Shown: positions 34,964 through 44,153 of the stretch, in pieces
How the letters are laid out: the number at the start of each line of letters is the position of its first letter
Position numbering within the stretch: position 1 is the stretch's first letter
Assembly: GCA_003150395.1 (NCBI GenBank)
Contig: QAMI01000056.1
Coordinates: 10,656-74,655, forward strand
Origin: Candidatus Gastranaerophilales bacterium
GTDB taxonomy: Bacteria; Cyanobacteriota; Vampirovibrionia; Gastranaerophilales; Gastranaerophilaceae
Length of the DNA stretch: 64,000 nt
Reading direction: 5' to 3'
The notes under the pieces: generated by a model
The model's input: only the letters and a program-made list of their open reading frames with translations
The model's database searches: none
Told to the model about the DNA's origin: nothing
Position numbers and translations under genes: made by a program

Positions 34964-35968
34964 TTATTTCAGTATCAAGAATAACAAAATTAAAGTTGCA
35001 ATTGCCATTGCCGGTCCAAAAGGAAAAACTGATAAGTCTCCGTTTTCTTTGATACCTTTAATGATTCTGATACAAGTATATAAGCCAAGAAGAAACAGTA
35101 TTCCAGATGCTGCAAGTAATATCCATATGTTTTCAAACAAACCGAGTGAGTAATTGCATACAGAAAATGCTCCTGCTGCAAGTAAGAATAAAATAAGAGA
35201 TATAACGGTTTTATTATCTCCATTAGCTGCAAGCTTTTTTAAAAATCCCGGAAGTACAAATGCCAGTTGAACGGCAATGCTGATTGGAATAATTATAAGA
35301 AGATTATGCCATCCGAAAAATATCCCCAAGCCAGCTGCAATATATGTATCTCCAAGTCCGAAAGCTCGTTTTCCTGCGAATAAATACCCTAGGTTTGCAA
35401 GAATTTCCATAATTAGAATACCCGCAATAAGTCCGATAATAGCATTTGTTATCGGTAAATGTAAAAAGTTGTTTGTTGTAAAAAGAAAATATCCTTTTTC
35501 ATTAAGGCTTGTGTTAACAGCATTCCAGCTAAGGATTCCATTGTAAATTAACCCCATTATGATTAAAAACCAAGCATGGCCGGCGCATATAACTTTTTCT
35601 CTGATGTCTGTAACTGACATGACCAAAAGTGTACATAGCGCAATAAATATAAATCCGGCAGAAATTGACAGGCTAAATTTTAAAAGTGTTGCAATGAGCA
35701 AAATACCTGTTAATAATTCAACAATCGGGTATTGAATGCTGATTTTTTCCTTACAAAACGCACATTTGCCGCCTAAAAACAAATATGATAAAATCGGAAT
35801 GTTATGCCAAGGTTTTAATTTGTTATGGCAGTGAGGGCATTTTGACGGCGGCAGAATAATTGATTCTCCTGTCAATCCTCTCAGAGCAACAACATTTAAG
35901 AAACTTCCGATAACAGTTCCTATAATAAAGATAAATACTGCGATAAGAATTACAATGTAACTTTCCAT
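34964..35968 (-). CDS. pilD: Prepilin peptidase / N-methyltransferase
   Basis: Inner-membrane GxGD aspartyl protease that removes the leader from type IV prepilins and pseudopilins and methylates the new N terminus. The start is the ATG after GGAG, which overlaps the upstream sigma gene's stop region. Visible: N-terminal FIIGTVIGSFLNVVALR, the zinc tetracysteine CPHC (about 45) and CAFC (about 70), catalytic Asp in VMSVTDIREK (about 122) and GLGDTYIA (about 205), plus eight or so membrane helices. Four prepilin-like substrates lie 9-25 kb downstream in this window, all with Ala at -1. Confidence 0.93.
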   Translation of the reverse strand: MESYIVILIAVFIFIIGTVIGSFLNVVALRGLTGESIILPPSKCPHCHNKLKPWHNIPILSYLFLGGKCAFCKEKISIQYPIVELLTGILLIATLLKFSLSISAGFIFIALCTLLVMSVTDIREKVICAGHAWFLIIMGLIYNGILSWNAVNTSLNEKGYFLFTTNNFLHLPITNAIIGLIAGILIMEILANLGYLFAGKRAFGLGDTYIAAGLGIFFGWHNLLIIIPISIAVQLAFVLPGFLKKLAANGDNKTVISLILFLLAAGAFSVCNYSLGLFENIWILLAASGILFLLGLYTCIRIIKGIKENGDLSVFPFGPAMAIATLILLFLILK

Positions 35969-35969
35969 A

Positions 35970-36746
35970 CTAGTCTCCATTATTTTTTATAAGTTCATAC
36001 ATTCTGCTTAAAGCTTTTTTTAATCTTCTTGAAACCTGCATTTGGGACATGTTCATTTTTTCTGAAATTTCGCGCTGGTTCAAATCCTGATAGTAGCTGA
36101 GTTCAATTATTTCTCTTAATTCAGGGGGAAGTTTTTGGATTGTGCTTGACAACATAATCTTATTTTCATAAGAATTCATAAATTCCTGATAGTCATTAGC
36201 CGGAATTTTATCAATAAGAGAAATATCTTCATCATCCTGCATAAATGATTGGTCAAGCGAAAGAGTACTTTTACATTTCTCAATTTCAATAACTTCATTA
36301 ATTTTGGAAACAGGCAAGTCAAGATATTCTGCAATTTTTTCAGGGCTTGGCTCAAGCCCTGATTCAGATAGTTTTTTTCTTGCCGTGTTTATCTTGAAAA
36401 GAAGTTCTTGAAGTTCACGCGGAGCTTTGATTATAGAGGCTTTGTCACGTAAATAATGTTTGATTTCGCCTTTTATAAAATAAGTTGCATAAGTTCTGAA
36501 TTTTGTATTCATGTCAAGTCTGTAAAATTCAATGGCTTTAATCAATCCTAAAGATCCAACCTGAATCAAATCTTCATTGGAAATTCCAGACTGCAAAGCG
36601 ATAGTATTGGCAATTTTTTTTACTAAAACCATTGCCTCTTCAACAATTTTCAGATGCAGCATCCTCTTCTTTTTTTCATCATTAGTATTTTTAAAAGAAA
36701 TCAGAAGGGTATCCAGTGCGTCATTTTGTCTTTCTTTAGTATCCAA
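35970..36746 (-). CDS. Group 3 sigma-70 factor (SigF/SigB/FliA-like)
   Basis: 258 residues with regions 2 (ISNEDLIQVGSLGLIKAIEFY, FRTYATYFIKGEIKHYLRD), 3 (PRELQELLFKINTARKKL ... EKIAEYLDLPVSKINEVI) and 4 (LPPELREIIELSYYQDLNQREISEKMNMSQMQVSRRLKKALSRM). Region 1 is absent, typical of group 3. The SQMQVSR helix is shared with SigB/SigF proteins. Its stop and the pilD ribosome binding site overlap, so the two genes form one transcript. In Synechocystis, SigF controls type IV pilus genes, so linkage to pilD suggests the same here (inference). Confidence 0.9.
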   Translation of the reverse strand: MDTKERQNDALDTLLISFKNTNDEKKKRMLHLKIVEEAMVLVKKIANTIALQSGISNEDLIQVGSLGLIKAIEFYRLDMNTKFRTYATYFIKGEIKHYLRDKASIIKAPRELQELLFKINTARKKLSESGLEPSPEKIAEYLDLPVSKINEVIEIEKCKSTLSLDQSFMQDDEDISLIDKIPANDYQEFMNSYENKIMLSSTIQKLPPELREIIELSYYQDLNQREISEKMNMSQMQVSRRLKKALSRMYELIKNNGD

Positions 36747-36875
36747 AATTTCTCTCCGCTTTCTCTTTTTATTATAGCATAATTATTTGAAAAATAAAAT
36801 TTTTAACTTTATTTAATATATATGGCCTAGAAAAATTGTTTATGATAACATTAAAAAAGAATAAGGGAGTAAAAA

Positions 36876-37157
36876 ATGATTACCATTAAAGATGTTGAAC
36901 ACGTTGCAAAATTGGCAAGATTAGAATTAACAGAAGATGAAAAAGAGCTTTATACCAAACAGCTTGGCGATGTTTTAAAATATGTTGACCAGATGAATGA
37001 AGTTGATACCTCAAATGTCAAGCCAATGACACAGGTTATTGACTTTGTTAATGTTATGCGTGATGACAAAGTCGTATACGAACAGACAAAGGAAGAACTT
37101 ATGGCAAATGCGCCGGAAGTTGAAGACGGATTCTTTAAAGTTCCGAAAATTAATTAA
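36876..37157 (+). CDS. gatC: Asp-tRNA(Asn)/Glu-tRNA(Gln) amidotransferase subunit C
   Basis: 93-residue stabilising subunit of GatCAB, which amidates misacylated Glu-tRNA(Gln) and Asp-tRNA(Asn). The sequence VEHVAKLARLELTEDEKELYTKQL and the C-terminal PEVEDGFFKVPKI are diagnostic. gatA and gatB are not adjacent. GGGAG precedes the ATG. It is followed by pyrG after 92 bp. Confidence 0.95.
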   Translation: MITIKDVEHVAKLARLELTEDEKELYTKQLGDVLKYVDQMNEVDTSNVKPMTQVIDFVNVMRDDKVVYEQTKEELMANAPEVEDGFFKVPKIN

Positions 37158-37249
37158 ATTCCCTCTATCTTTATTTTCAATGGGGATTTTCGAAATCTGT
37201 AAAAAACTGCGGATTGTTTTTAGAATAGCTTAATAGTAAGGGGTATGAA

Positions 37250-38851
37250 ATGACAAAATATATTTTTATAACAGGCGGTGTGGTAAGTTCTTTAGGAAAA
37301 GGAATTATAGCTGCATCGTTGGGAAGACTTTTGAGAGCAAGAGGTTTTACTGTTATAAACCAGAAATTTGACCCCTATATAAATGTTGATCCTGGTACAA
37401 TGAGCCCGTTTCAGCATGGCGAAGTTTTTGTAACGGATGATGGGGCTGAAACAGATTTAGATTTAGGACATTATGAAAGATTTACAGATACAAGCCTGGG
37501 AAAACTTAACAATGTTACCTCAGGAAGTGTTTATCAGCATGTTATTAAAAAAGAACGCCGCGGCGATTATCTTGGAGCTACAGTACAGGTTATTCCCCAT
37601 ATTACAAACGAAATTAAATCTAGAATTAACGGTGCAACAAAACAATTTAAACCTGATTTCCAGCTTATTGAAGTCGGCGGAACCGTAGGTGATATTGAAA
37701 GTTTGCCGTTTGTAGAGGCTATCAGACAGTTTAAAGCAGAAGCCGGCATTTGTAATGCAATTTCTATACACTGTACGCTTTTGCCGTATTTGCCAACCTC
37801 AGGTGAACTTAAGACAAAGCCGTCACAGCACAGCGTTAATGTTTTGAGAAGTTACGGTATCCAGCCGGAAATTCTTGTTTGCCGAACTACAAAACCTATT
37901 CCAAAAACTGAAAAAGAAAAATTGGCGCTTTTCTGCTCTGTTCCTAAGGAAGCTGTTATTGAATGCCGCGATATGAAAAGCATTTATGAAGTTCCGCTAG
38001 CCTTAGAAGCACAAAATATGGCGAAAGTTGTTTTAGATATGCTTAGAGTTGAAGACAAAAAAGCAGATTTAAGCGGATGGGAAAAACTTGTTGAAAAAAT
38101 TAAAAATCCGAAAAAAACAATTAAAGTTGCAATTGCCGGAAAATATACAAAGCTTTCTGATGCGTATATTTCAGTTGTAGAATCTTTAAAGCATGCCGGT
38201 TATGCAAATGATGCTGCAATTGATATTAAATGGATTAACTCAGAAGAATGCGTTGATGAAAAAAAATGCAAAGAATTAATGAAAGATATCCAGGCAGTTG
38301 TTGTTCCTGGCGGGTTTGGAATTCGTGGCATTGAAGGGAAGCTTAACGTAATTAAATATGCAAGGGAAAATAATGTGCCATTTTTAGGGCTTTGCCTTGG
38401 TATGCAATGCGCAGTTATTGAATATGCAAGAAATGTTGTCGGATTAAAAGGTGCAAATTCAGCTGAATTTGATGAAAATGCACAATATCCTGTTATTGAC
38501 ATTATGCTTGAGCAAAAAGATGTTCACGCCTATGGCGGTACAATGCGGCTTGGTGCATATGATTGTATTTTGAAAAAAGGAAGCAAAGCTGCAAAAGCAT
38601 ACGGAAAAGAAAAGATTTCTGAGCGCCACCGTCATAGATATGAGGTTAACAATGAATATATTAAACAAATAGAAGATGCTGGATTGGTATTTTCAGGAAT
38701 GTCTCCGGACGGAATGCTGGCTGAAGTTGTTGAATTGCCGCAGAATGATTGGTTTGTTGCTTCTCAATTCCATCCTGAATTCAAGTCGCGTCCAGAGCAT
38801 CCGCATCCATTGTTTAAAGGCTTGATTGATGCTGCTGTGAAACATGTCTGA
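37250..38851 (+). CDS. pyrG: CTP synthase
   Basis: Converts UTP to CTP using ATP and glutamine. The 533 residues have an N-terminal synthase domain ([21 protein letters not shown]-loop region) and a C-terminal class I glutamine amidotransferase domain, whose nucleophile is in [14 protein letters not shown] and whose His/Glu pair is in [11 protein letters not shown]. Normal length. AAGGGG lies upstream of the ATG. Confidence 0.98.
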   Translation: MTKYIFITGGVVSSLGKGIIAASLGRLLRARGFTVINQKFDPYINVDPGTMSPFQHGEVFVTDDGAETDLDLGHYERFTDTSLGKLNNVTSGSVYQHVIKKERRGDYLGATVQVIPHITNEIKSRINGATKQFKPDFQLIEVGGTVGDIESLPFVEAIRQFKAEAGICNAISIHCTLLPYLPTSGELKTKPSQHSVNVLRSYGIQPEILVCRTTKPIPKTEKEKLALFCSVPKEAVIECRDMKSIYEVPLALEAQNMAKVVLDMLRVEDKKADLSGWEKLVEKIKNPKKTIKVAIAGKYTKLSDAYISVVESLKHAGYANDAAIDIKWINSEECVDEKKCKELMKDIQAVVVPGGFGIRGIEGKLNVIKYARENNVPFLGLCLGMQCAVIEYARNVVGLKGANSAEFDENAQYPVIDIMLEQKDVHAYGGTMRLGAYDCILKKGSKAAKAYGKEKISERHRHRYEVNNEYIKQIEDAGLVFSGMSPDGMLAEVVELPQNDWFVASQFHPEFKSRPEHPHPLFKGLIDAAVKHV

Positions 38852-38897
38852 GTGCAAGTTTTAGGATAAACTTAAACCCGTAGCTTGGTCAAAATTT

Positions 38898-39194
38898 TTA
38901 TATATTTTTGGCAATTTTTTCACAAAGAGTTTTTAATGGTTTTAGAGCAACATCTAAGGTCTTGTTTATCTTTTCATTAACCATAAACGCATATTCCATC
39001 CCTCTTAAAAACGGATTTGGTTTGCTTTTTAGCGGATCATAAGGTTTACATAATCTGTCAAAGGCATAGTTTATGGTGTCGTTAATTACTTGTCGGTTTG
39101 TTACTCTGTGGGAAATTTTTGTAATTTTATCAGAATTTTTGTAATTATAAATTTGTTTGAGGTTTTTACTTGCGTTGTTTGTAATTTTAATCAT
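38898..39194 (-). CDS. Small hypothetical protein, 98 aa
   Basis: Basic, helical protein without signal peptide or cysteine pattern (segments ASKNLKQIYNYKNSDKITK and EKINKTLDVALKPLKTLCEK). AAAGGAA lies 8 nt before the ATG, which supports translation. It converges on pyrG with 46 bp between stops. No family recognised. Confidence 0.6.
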   Translation of the reverse strand: MIKITNNASKNLKQIYNYKNSDKITKISHRVTNRQVINDTINYAFDRLCKPYDPLKSKPNPFLRGMEYAFMVNEKINKTLDVALKPLKTLCEKIAKNI

Positions 39195-39404
39195 AATCTA
39201 TTCCTTTTGTAATGTTATTCAGATTAAAAACTGTAATAATATAATTTGCTATTCTTTATATGTTTAAAAAATATATAAGTCTTAAATTATAGTATATGTT
39301 TGAAATTTTACCTTCACAATACTTAATAATCTATAGTTAATATATTATTACACAAATGACCACAGCAAGGGTTTAAATTCTAAGCCTTATTTCGTCGAAA
39401 TTGC

Positions 39405-39433
39405 TTGACTATGCTGTATGTTAAGTGTATTTT
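39405..39433 (+). promoter_or_regulatory. Promoter of the MFS transporter gene
   Basis: A near-consensus TTGACT (39405-39410) is 17 bp from TATTTT (39428-39433), giving a short leader before the start at 39468. The 39195-39404 stretch upstream is AT-rich and shows nothing else recognisable. Confidence 0.6.
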
Positions 39434-39467
39434 AGATACACAGGGATTATTTATTGGGGAGAAAATA

Positions 39468-40856
39468 ATGGAAGAAAATAATTTGAAAAAATTTACTGCC
39501 ATGCAGTTCTTAAACTTTGCACTTGGATTTTTCGGTCTGCAGTTTGCCTGGCAGATGAGAATAATTTTATCAGGGCCTGTTACTGAAAGTCTTGGCGCAT
39601 CTCCTCTGATTTATGGACTTATATGGCTTGCAGGTCCTTTTACTGGAATGGTTGTCCAGCCGTTGGTTGGTGCGCTTTCTGATAAAACAGTTTCACCGTT
39701 TGGCAGACGACGTCCTTACTTGCTTGGCGGTGCAATTATTGCCTCAATTGCATTGTGGATTTTCCCGAACTCGGCAGGAGTTGCGGAGTTGTTGCATAAG
39801 TTAACCGGATTAAATCTTCCGTCTTTGACTGCTCTTTTAATTGCGGCAATTATGATTTGGGTGATAGATGCCTGTATTAATATTGCTCAAGGTCCTTACA
39901 GAGCTTTAATTCCTGATGTTGTTCCCCAAGAACAGCATTCAATCGCTAATTCTTTTATTTCACTTGCTATAGGACTTGGTTCTGTTGTTGCTGCTGCTAC
40001 TGCTCCCTTTTTGAAGTGGGCTTTTGATTATCAAATGTCAATAAATGCACAATTTGTAATGGCTGCAGTTGCTTTTACTCTTGGTATGCTTTGGACTTGT
40101 ATAACTATAAAAGAACATTCTCTGAAAAAGGAAATTAAACTCGCTGAAATTGCTGAAGAAAAAGAAGATAGCTTTTGGGATTCTATGAAAAATTTCTTTG
40201 CCCTGTCGCCAGAGGTTTCAAAGATTTGTCTTATGCAATTTTTTACTTGGATTGGAACAATGTGCATGTTAATTAATTTTACACAATATGCAATCCATAC
40301 GGTTTATAATGTTCCTGATTTGTCAAGCGCGGCAGAGGCTGTAAAAGAAAACTTTGCTCAAGCGGTTTTAACTGGCACAAATTTTTCATCAATAAGTTTC
40401 GCCATATTTAATCTTGTGTGCTTTCTTGTCGCAATCCCGATTGGAATACTTTCGGCAAAATATGGAAATAAGAGGGTTCATATAATTTCAATAATTTCAA
40501 TGATTTTTGCTTATTTAGGAATGGCATTTATCAAAAATCCGATTGCAGTTGCTGTGTTAATGGGGCTTGCCGGAATTGGCTGGGCAAGTATTTGTGCTCT
40601 TCCGTTTGCAATGCTTTCACAGTATATTAAAAAAGGTACTGAAGGGTCTGTTATGGGTATTTTTAATATATTTATTGCAGGGCCTCAGGTGTTCGTTTGT
40701 ACGCTTGTTGCGTGGTTTGTGTCAAAATGTTCTTTTGCGGTTGAAGGTGGAGCTTTAAACCACCATTGGGAATATGTTTTCATAATCGGCGCAATTTGTC
40801 TTGCTCTTGCAGCTTTTGTTGCGGCAAATGTTAAAGAAAGAAATTCGGAAAACTAA
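39468..40856 (+). CDS. MFS sugar transporter, SLC45/GPH-like
   Basis: The start is the ATG after GGGGAG, giving 462 residues; the longer frame overlaps the promoter. Twelve membrane segments. Features of the sucrose/maltose type: MQFLNFALGFFGLQFAWQMR in helix 1, GPFTGMVVQPLVGALSDKT and the loop GRRRPYLLGGAI between helices 2 and 3, and DACINIAQGPYRALIPDVVP in helix 4-5. Proton- or sodium-coupled disaccharide uptake is likely; the substrate is not determined. It has its own promoter and terminator. Confidence 0.88.
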   Translation: MEENNLKKFTAMQFLNFALGFFGLQFAWQMRIILSGPVTESLGASPLIYGLIWLAGPFTGMVVQPLVGALSDKTVSPFGRRRPYLLGGAIIASIALWIFPNSAGVAELLHKLTGLNLPSLTALLIAAIMIWVIDACINIAQGPYRALIPDVVPQEQHSIANSFISLAIGLGSVVAAATAPFLKWAFDYQMSINAQFVMAAVAFTLGMLWTCITIKEHSLKKEIKLAEIAEEKEDSFWDSMKNFFALSPEVSKICLMQFFTWIGTMCMLINFTQYAIHTVYNVPDLSSAAEAVKENFAQAVLTGTNFSSISFAIFNLVCFLVAIPIGILSAKYGNKRVHIISIISMIFAYLGMAFIKNPIAVAVLMGLAGIGWASICALPFAMLSQYIKKGTEGSVMGIFNIFIAGPQVFVCTLVAWFVSKCSFAVEGGALNHHWEYVFIIGAICLALAAFVAANVKERNSEN

Positions 40857-40884
40857 TTTTTCACTTTATATTAAAACTTCAATT

Positions 40885-40919
40885 AAAAAAAGCCCGGAAT
40901 TTAAATTCCGGTCTTTTTT
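40885..40919. terminator. Bidirectional terminator between convergent genes
   Basis: A perfect 18 bp palindrome CCGGAATTTAAATTCCGG (40894-40911) flanked by A and T runs. It serves the MFS gene on the plus strand and the winged-helix gene on the minus strand. Confidence 0.8.
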
Positions 40920-40936
40920 GTATATGATTTTTAGGT

Positions 40937-41611
40937 CTATACGTGGAGTATAAAACCACCTTTATCAGCATTATCAAGCTTATCACCTTCAATTTTTGCT
41001 CTGAGGTTTTTGATATATTTGTACACATAATCGCGAGGCAATTCAAGAAGATTTGCCAAATCTTTTGCATAAACAATTTTGTTACTGTTATCAACAAAGT
41101 AATCAAACACTTTTTGTTCTCTATCTGTTAATGCTTTTTTGAAAACGATTCTTACTTCTTCTCTCAAGCTGCTGTCTGAGGATGTTTTTGTCTTTTTAGC
41201 TGAGGGTTTAGTTTTTGCAGGAGCTTTAGGCATTTTTTTTGTTGTTTTAGGTTCTTTAACTTCTTTTGTTTTAGAAACCTTTTTAGCAGGACTTTTTGCC
41301 GGCTTTTGTTTTTTTGTTTCATCTTCAATATCTAATTTCAGGTTAGAAATTGAGAATGGCGAAGGTGAAATTTCACGTTCTATTTCAAATGCTCTGTCTG
41401 CAATATTGCTTAAGCGTTCAGCTTTAGAAGGCATCCAATCTTCAGCTGTAGAGATGACTGGCTGGCCTTTAAGCACTATATCAACCAAATCGTTTGTTGG
41501 TTTAGCTTCTTCAATCTTTTTACCTAACCTTGCTGCAAATTCTTCCAATGTAATCTTTTCCAGTGAGCTTCTCCATTGTTTAATCTCTTCCTTGCTCAAG
41601 TATTCAGACAT
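40937..41611 (-). CDS. DNA-binding protein with Lys/Pro-rich linker and C-terminal winged helix
   Basis: 224 residues. The N-terminal 95 are acidic and helical. Residues about 100-145 are Lys/Pro/Ala/Thr-rich (KPAKSPAKKVSKTKEVK and similar), like histone H1 tails. The C terminus (about 150-224) has the pattern of an OmpR/PhoB winged helix: LTDREQKVFDYFVDNSNKIVYAKDLANLL, a recognition helix RDYVYKYIKNLRAKIE and a hairpin KGGFILHV. There is no receiver domain, so it is not a two-component regulator. A role as transcription factor or nucleoid-associated protein is inference. Confidence 0.72.
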   Translation of the reverse strand: MSEYLSKEEIKQWRSSLEKITLEEFAARLGKKIEEAKPTNDLVDIVLKGQPVISTAEDWMPSKAERLSNIADRAFEIEREISPSPFSISNLKLDIEDETKKQKPAKSPAKKVSKTKEVKEPKTTKKMPKAPAKTKPSAKKTKTSSDSSLREEVRIVFKKALTDREQKVFDYFVDNSNKIVYAKDLANLLELPRDYVYKYIKNLRAKIEGDKLDNADKGGFILHV

Positions 41612-41761
41612 TCATTAATCTCCTATAAACTGTTTTTGTCTTTTACTATTCTTAATTTATCATAAATTCAGGCTTGTGGCGCAAAATGTTTCGGTACGTA
41701 AATTTTTGTGTTTAATACTTTACAAAGCCTTGAAAATAGTTCTGCAAAGTAGTTTAAGCTT

Positions 41762-42433
41762 TTAGTACATTACACCCGAATCAAGTATTTTTTGTACTTC
41801 TGAATTCATAATTTTATGAATTTCATTGATTGGTTTTGTGCCGTCAATGCTTATGAAATTGTACTCTGTTTTCATATGATTGTATTGTTCCAGACATTTT
41901 TTCTGGTAAATCTCGAAGCTTTTGTAAAAATCGGTTGAAAATCCGACATCGCGTCCGCTTTCGTAGAAATCCAAGCCTGTAGTTCCGATAATACGTTTTA
42001 ATAAAACATCTACCGGCATATCAAGATAAAATACCAAATCAGGTTCGGGCGCGTAGTCGTAAAGATTTTTGACCCATTCAATGTTTTGACCTCGGACAAC
42101 ATCTCGCGCAAGCGCTGTGTAATAATATCTGTCCAAAAGTACGATAAATCCGGATTTGAGAGCCGGAATAATTGTGTTTTCCAAACGGTCGGCAAAATCT
42201 GCCGCGTATAAAAGGCTATAAGTTGTGGCGTTCAATAGATTTCTGTCTTTTGCATCATCAATTACATTTGCAATCAATCTTGAAGTTTTCCATTCTGAGA
42301 CCATAACTCCATATGACTGGTCTTCAATTGAACGCTTTAAAAGTTCAATCTGGGTGGATTTTCCGCTTCCGTCTGTTCCTTCAATAACAATGAGCAATCC
42401 TTCGTAATTGTGTTTCTTTTTAAATTTTTCCAT
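41762..42433 (-). CDS. dTMP kinase-like protein, second tandem copy
   Basis: 223 residues with the P-loop VIEGTDGSGKSTQIELL and the DRY region LLDRYYYTALARDVVRG, where classical thymidylate kinases read DRYxxSxxAYQG. It shares clear similarity with the gene just upstream (42433-43107), and its start overlaps that gene's stop. Phosphorylation of dTMP or another nucleoside monophosphate is likely; which copy supplies the housekeeping activity cannot be told. Confidence 0.82.
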   Translation of the reverse strand: MEKFKKKHNYEGLLIVIEGTDGSGKSTQIELLKRSIEDQSYGVMVSEWKTSRLIANVIDDAKDRNLLNATTYSLLYAADFADRLENTIIPALKSGFIVLLDRYYYTALARDVVRGQNIEWVKNLYDYAPEPDLVFYLDMPVDVLLKRIIGTTGLDFYESGRDVGFSTDFYKSFEIYQKKCLEQYNHMKTEYNFISIDGTKPINEIHKIMNSEVQKILDSGVMY

Positions 42434-43107
42434 CAGATGATTACTCCTTTTTCTTCAAGAACTTTTTTCAACATTGCTCTTATTTCGACCTGTTTTTTAT
42501 GGATGGAATCCGTTGCATCAATTTTAACAAGTCCGAATTCTTTTACCATTTTTTGATATTCTTTGATTACGCGTCCTTGAAATATCATGTAGCTTTCGTA
42601 AGGGTCATTGCTAAGTTTCAAGTCCATTCCGGCTTCATAAAATTTCGGAGCCCGGTTTGAGCAAATTCTTTCCATTGATAATTTTGGATTTATGTCAAAA
42701 TAAAGAGCCAAATCAGGTTTGATTGCAAAGTCATAAACTTTTCTAACCCAATGCGGGTCAACACCGCGTGCTACATCTCTAGCAAAAGCTGTGTAGGCGT
42801 ATCGGTCTGCAAGAACAATAAAGCCGGCTTTCAAGGCAGGGTCGATAACCTGTTTAAGTCTGTCTGCAAAATCCACAGCGTGCAAAAGTGAAAATGTTCT
42901 TGGAGAAAGCATATTTTTCTTTTTTGCAAGCTTTGTTGTCTGACTTATAAGTTCTGAGGAATTCCATTCCGTAAAAATTACATCCTGACCGATTGATTTC
43001 AGCCAGTCGCGGAGAAGCGCAAGCTGGGTTGACTTGCCTGAGCCGTCAATTCCTTCAACGCAGATTAGCGTTCCTTTTAAATTGTGTTTTTCTGTTAATT
43101 TTGACAA
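42433..43107 (-). CDS. dTMP kinase-like protein, first tandem copy
   Basis: P-loop CVEGIDGSGKSTQLALL and VLADRYAYTAFARDVARG. I chose the TTG start because AAGGGG lies 7 nt before it and the resulting N terminus aligns residue for residue with the start of the downstream paralogue; an in-frame ATG nine codons earlier (43134) lacks a ribosome binding site. 224 residues. The ARD-x-ARG segment following DRY is shared by both copies and differs from the standard family, so both belong to a divergent branch. Confidence 0.82.
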   Translation of the reverse strand: MSKLTEKHNLKGTLICVEGIDGSGKSTQLALLRDWLKSIGQDVIFTEWNSSELISQTTKLAKKKNMLSPRTFSLLHAVDFADRLKQVIDPALKAGFIVLADRYAYTAFARDVARGVDPHWVRKVYDFAIKPDLALYFDINPKLSMERICSNRAPKFYEAGMDLKLSNDPYESYMIFQGRVIKEYQKMVKEFGLVKIDATDSIHKKQVEIRAMLKKVLEEKGVII

Positions 43108-43150
43108 TTCATGACCCCTTTTTGTTTGTTGCATTTTGTTTTGTTCTGTG

Positions 43151-43220
43151 GTGTTAGATATTTGTTTTTTCGAACACGCTCGCTGGCTCGCTATCGTCTC
43201 AAAAACAAATATCTAAACAC
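43151..43220 (+). repeat. Dispersed inverted-repeat element with CGCTCGCTGGCTCGC core, copy 1
   Basis: Arms GTGTTAGATATTTGTTTTTT and AAAAACAAATATCTAAACAC are reverse complements apart from one missing T. They enclose a core that includes AACACGCTCGCTGGCTCG. The same 25 bp core occurs in the opposite orientation at 49452-49517. Intergenic between the kinase-like and YhaM-like genes. Confidence 0.75.
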
Positions 43221-43243
43221 TTTTGTATGTAAATTTAAAAAAT

Positions 43244-44077
43244 TTAACCTTCAAGCATTGAGGCGTTGATTTTTCCGAACTTTGCAGACATATTGTCTAT
43301 CAAATGGATTAAATAAAGTTCAGGTTCCAAATCCCGTTCGTTCAAATCTATAATTGCTCCCCATTCTGCTCTGCCGTGATGTGCGGCAATCATTTTTGCC
43401 ACTTCTTTAAATCCTTGCGTCATACAGATTGAAAATCCATATTGCGAATGGGTTAACCATTCATGTCTGAAGCTTTCGTCGTAGTCAATCAGTCCGGTTT
43501 CCAAATCAATGGTGTATTCAAAAATCTTTCCGATATCGTGAAGAGCGCAGGCTGCATAAATATTATCGCGGTTAGGCTTGTAATCCATTGAATCCATATT
43601 TATCTGTGCAAATTTAAGACATTCTGTTGTATGAACTAGAAGACCGCCTATGTAATTATGATGCATCAATTTTGCGGCAGGCGCGGTTTTAATTTTATCT
43701 TTATATTTTTCAAAATACTCTTTTAAAAATCCGCGAAGCTTTTCGTTTTGAATTTTGTCGAAATAGGAAGTAAGCTCTTTGTAATAAACATCGCGTTCGG
43801 TTTCATTCAAACCCATTTTTGCTTCTTTTACCAATTCAAGCGCTGAAACAAGACAATTGTTGAATTTTTCATTAAACGAGCCTGAAACTATTCTCAACTG
43901 ATTTCCGCATCTGAAAAGTTTGCTATCCATTCTGTTAAGCGCTTCTTCCCACAGAACACAGTTCAATAGAGAGCCGTCTTGCGGGTTTTTGAGTTGAAGT
44001 TTCCCCATTTTAGTTCCTGCTTTTGTGTCTCCTACTGAAAAAATTACAACTTCATAAATTATATCTGTACTAAACAT
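43244..44077 (-). CDS. YhaM-like 3'-5' exoribonuclease (OB fold + HD domain)
   Basis: 277 residues. The first 95 form an OB-like domain (GTKMGKLQLKNPQDGSLLNCVLWEEA ... LRIVSGSFNEKFNNCLVS). The HD domain holds MHHNYIGGLLVHTTECL, CALHDIGKIFEY and AHHGRAEWGA, matching the YhaM family of RNA/DNA 3'-5' exonucleases from Firmicutes. Slightly shorter than B. subtilis YhaM (about 314). Nuclease activity is inferred from the family. Confidence 0.85.
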   Translation of the reverse strand: MFSTDIIYEVVIFSVGDTKAGTKMGKLQLKNPQDGSLLNCVLWEEALNRMDSKLFRCGNQLRIVSGSFNEKFNNCLVSALELVKEAKMGLNETERDVYYKELTSYFDKIQNEKLRGFLKEYFEKYKDKIKTAPAAKLMHHNYIGGLLVHTTECLKFAQINMDSMDYKPNRDNIYAACALHDIGKIFEYTIDLETGLIDYDESFRHEWLTHSQYGFSICMTQGFKEVAKMIAAHHGRAEWGAIIDLNERDLEPELYLIHLIDNMSAKFGKINASMLEG

Positions 44078-44153
44078 AAAAAATCCTTATAAAAATGCAT
44101 TTCCTTCCCAAATCATAACATAAATAATAATTTATAACGCCGGATGTAAACAT

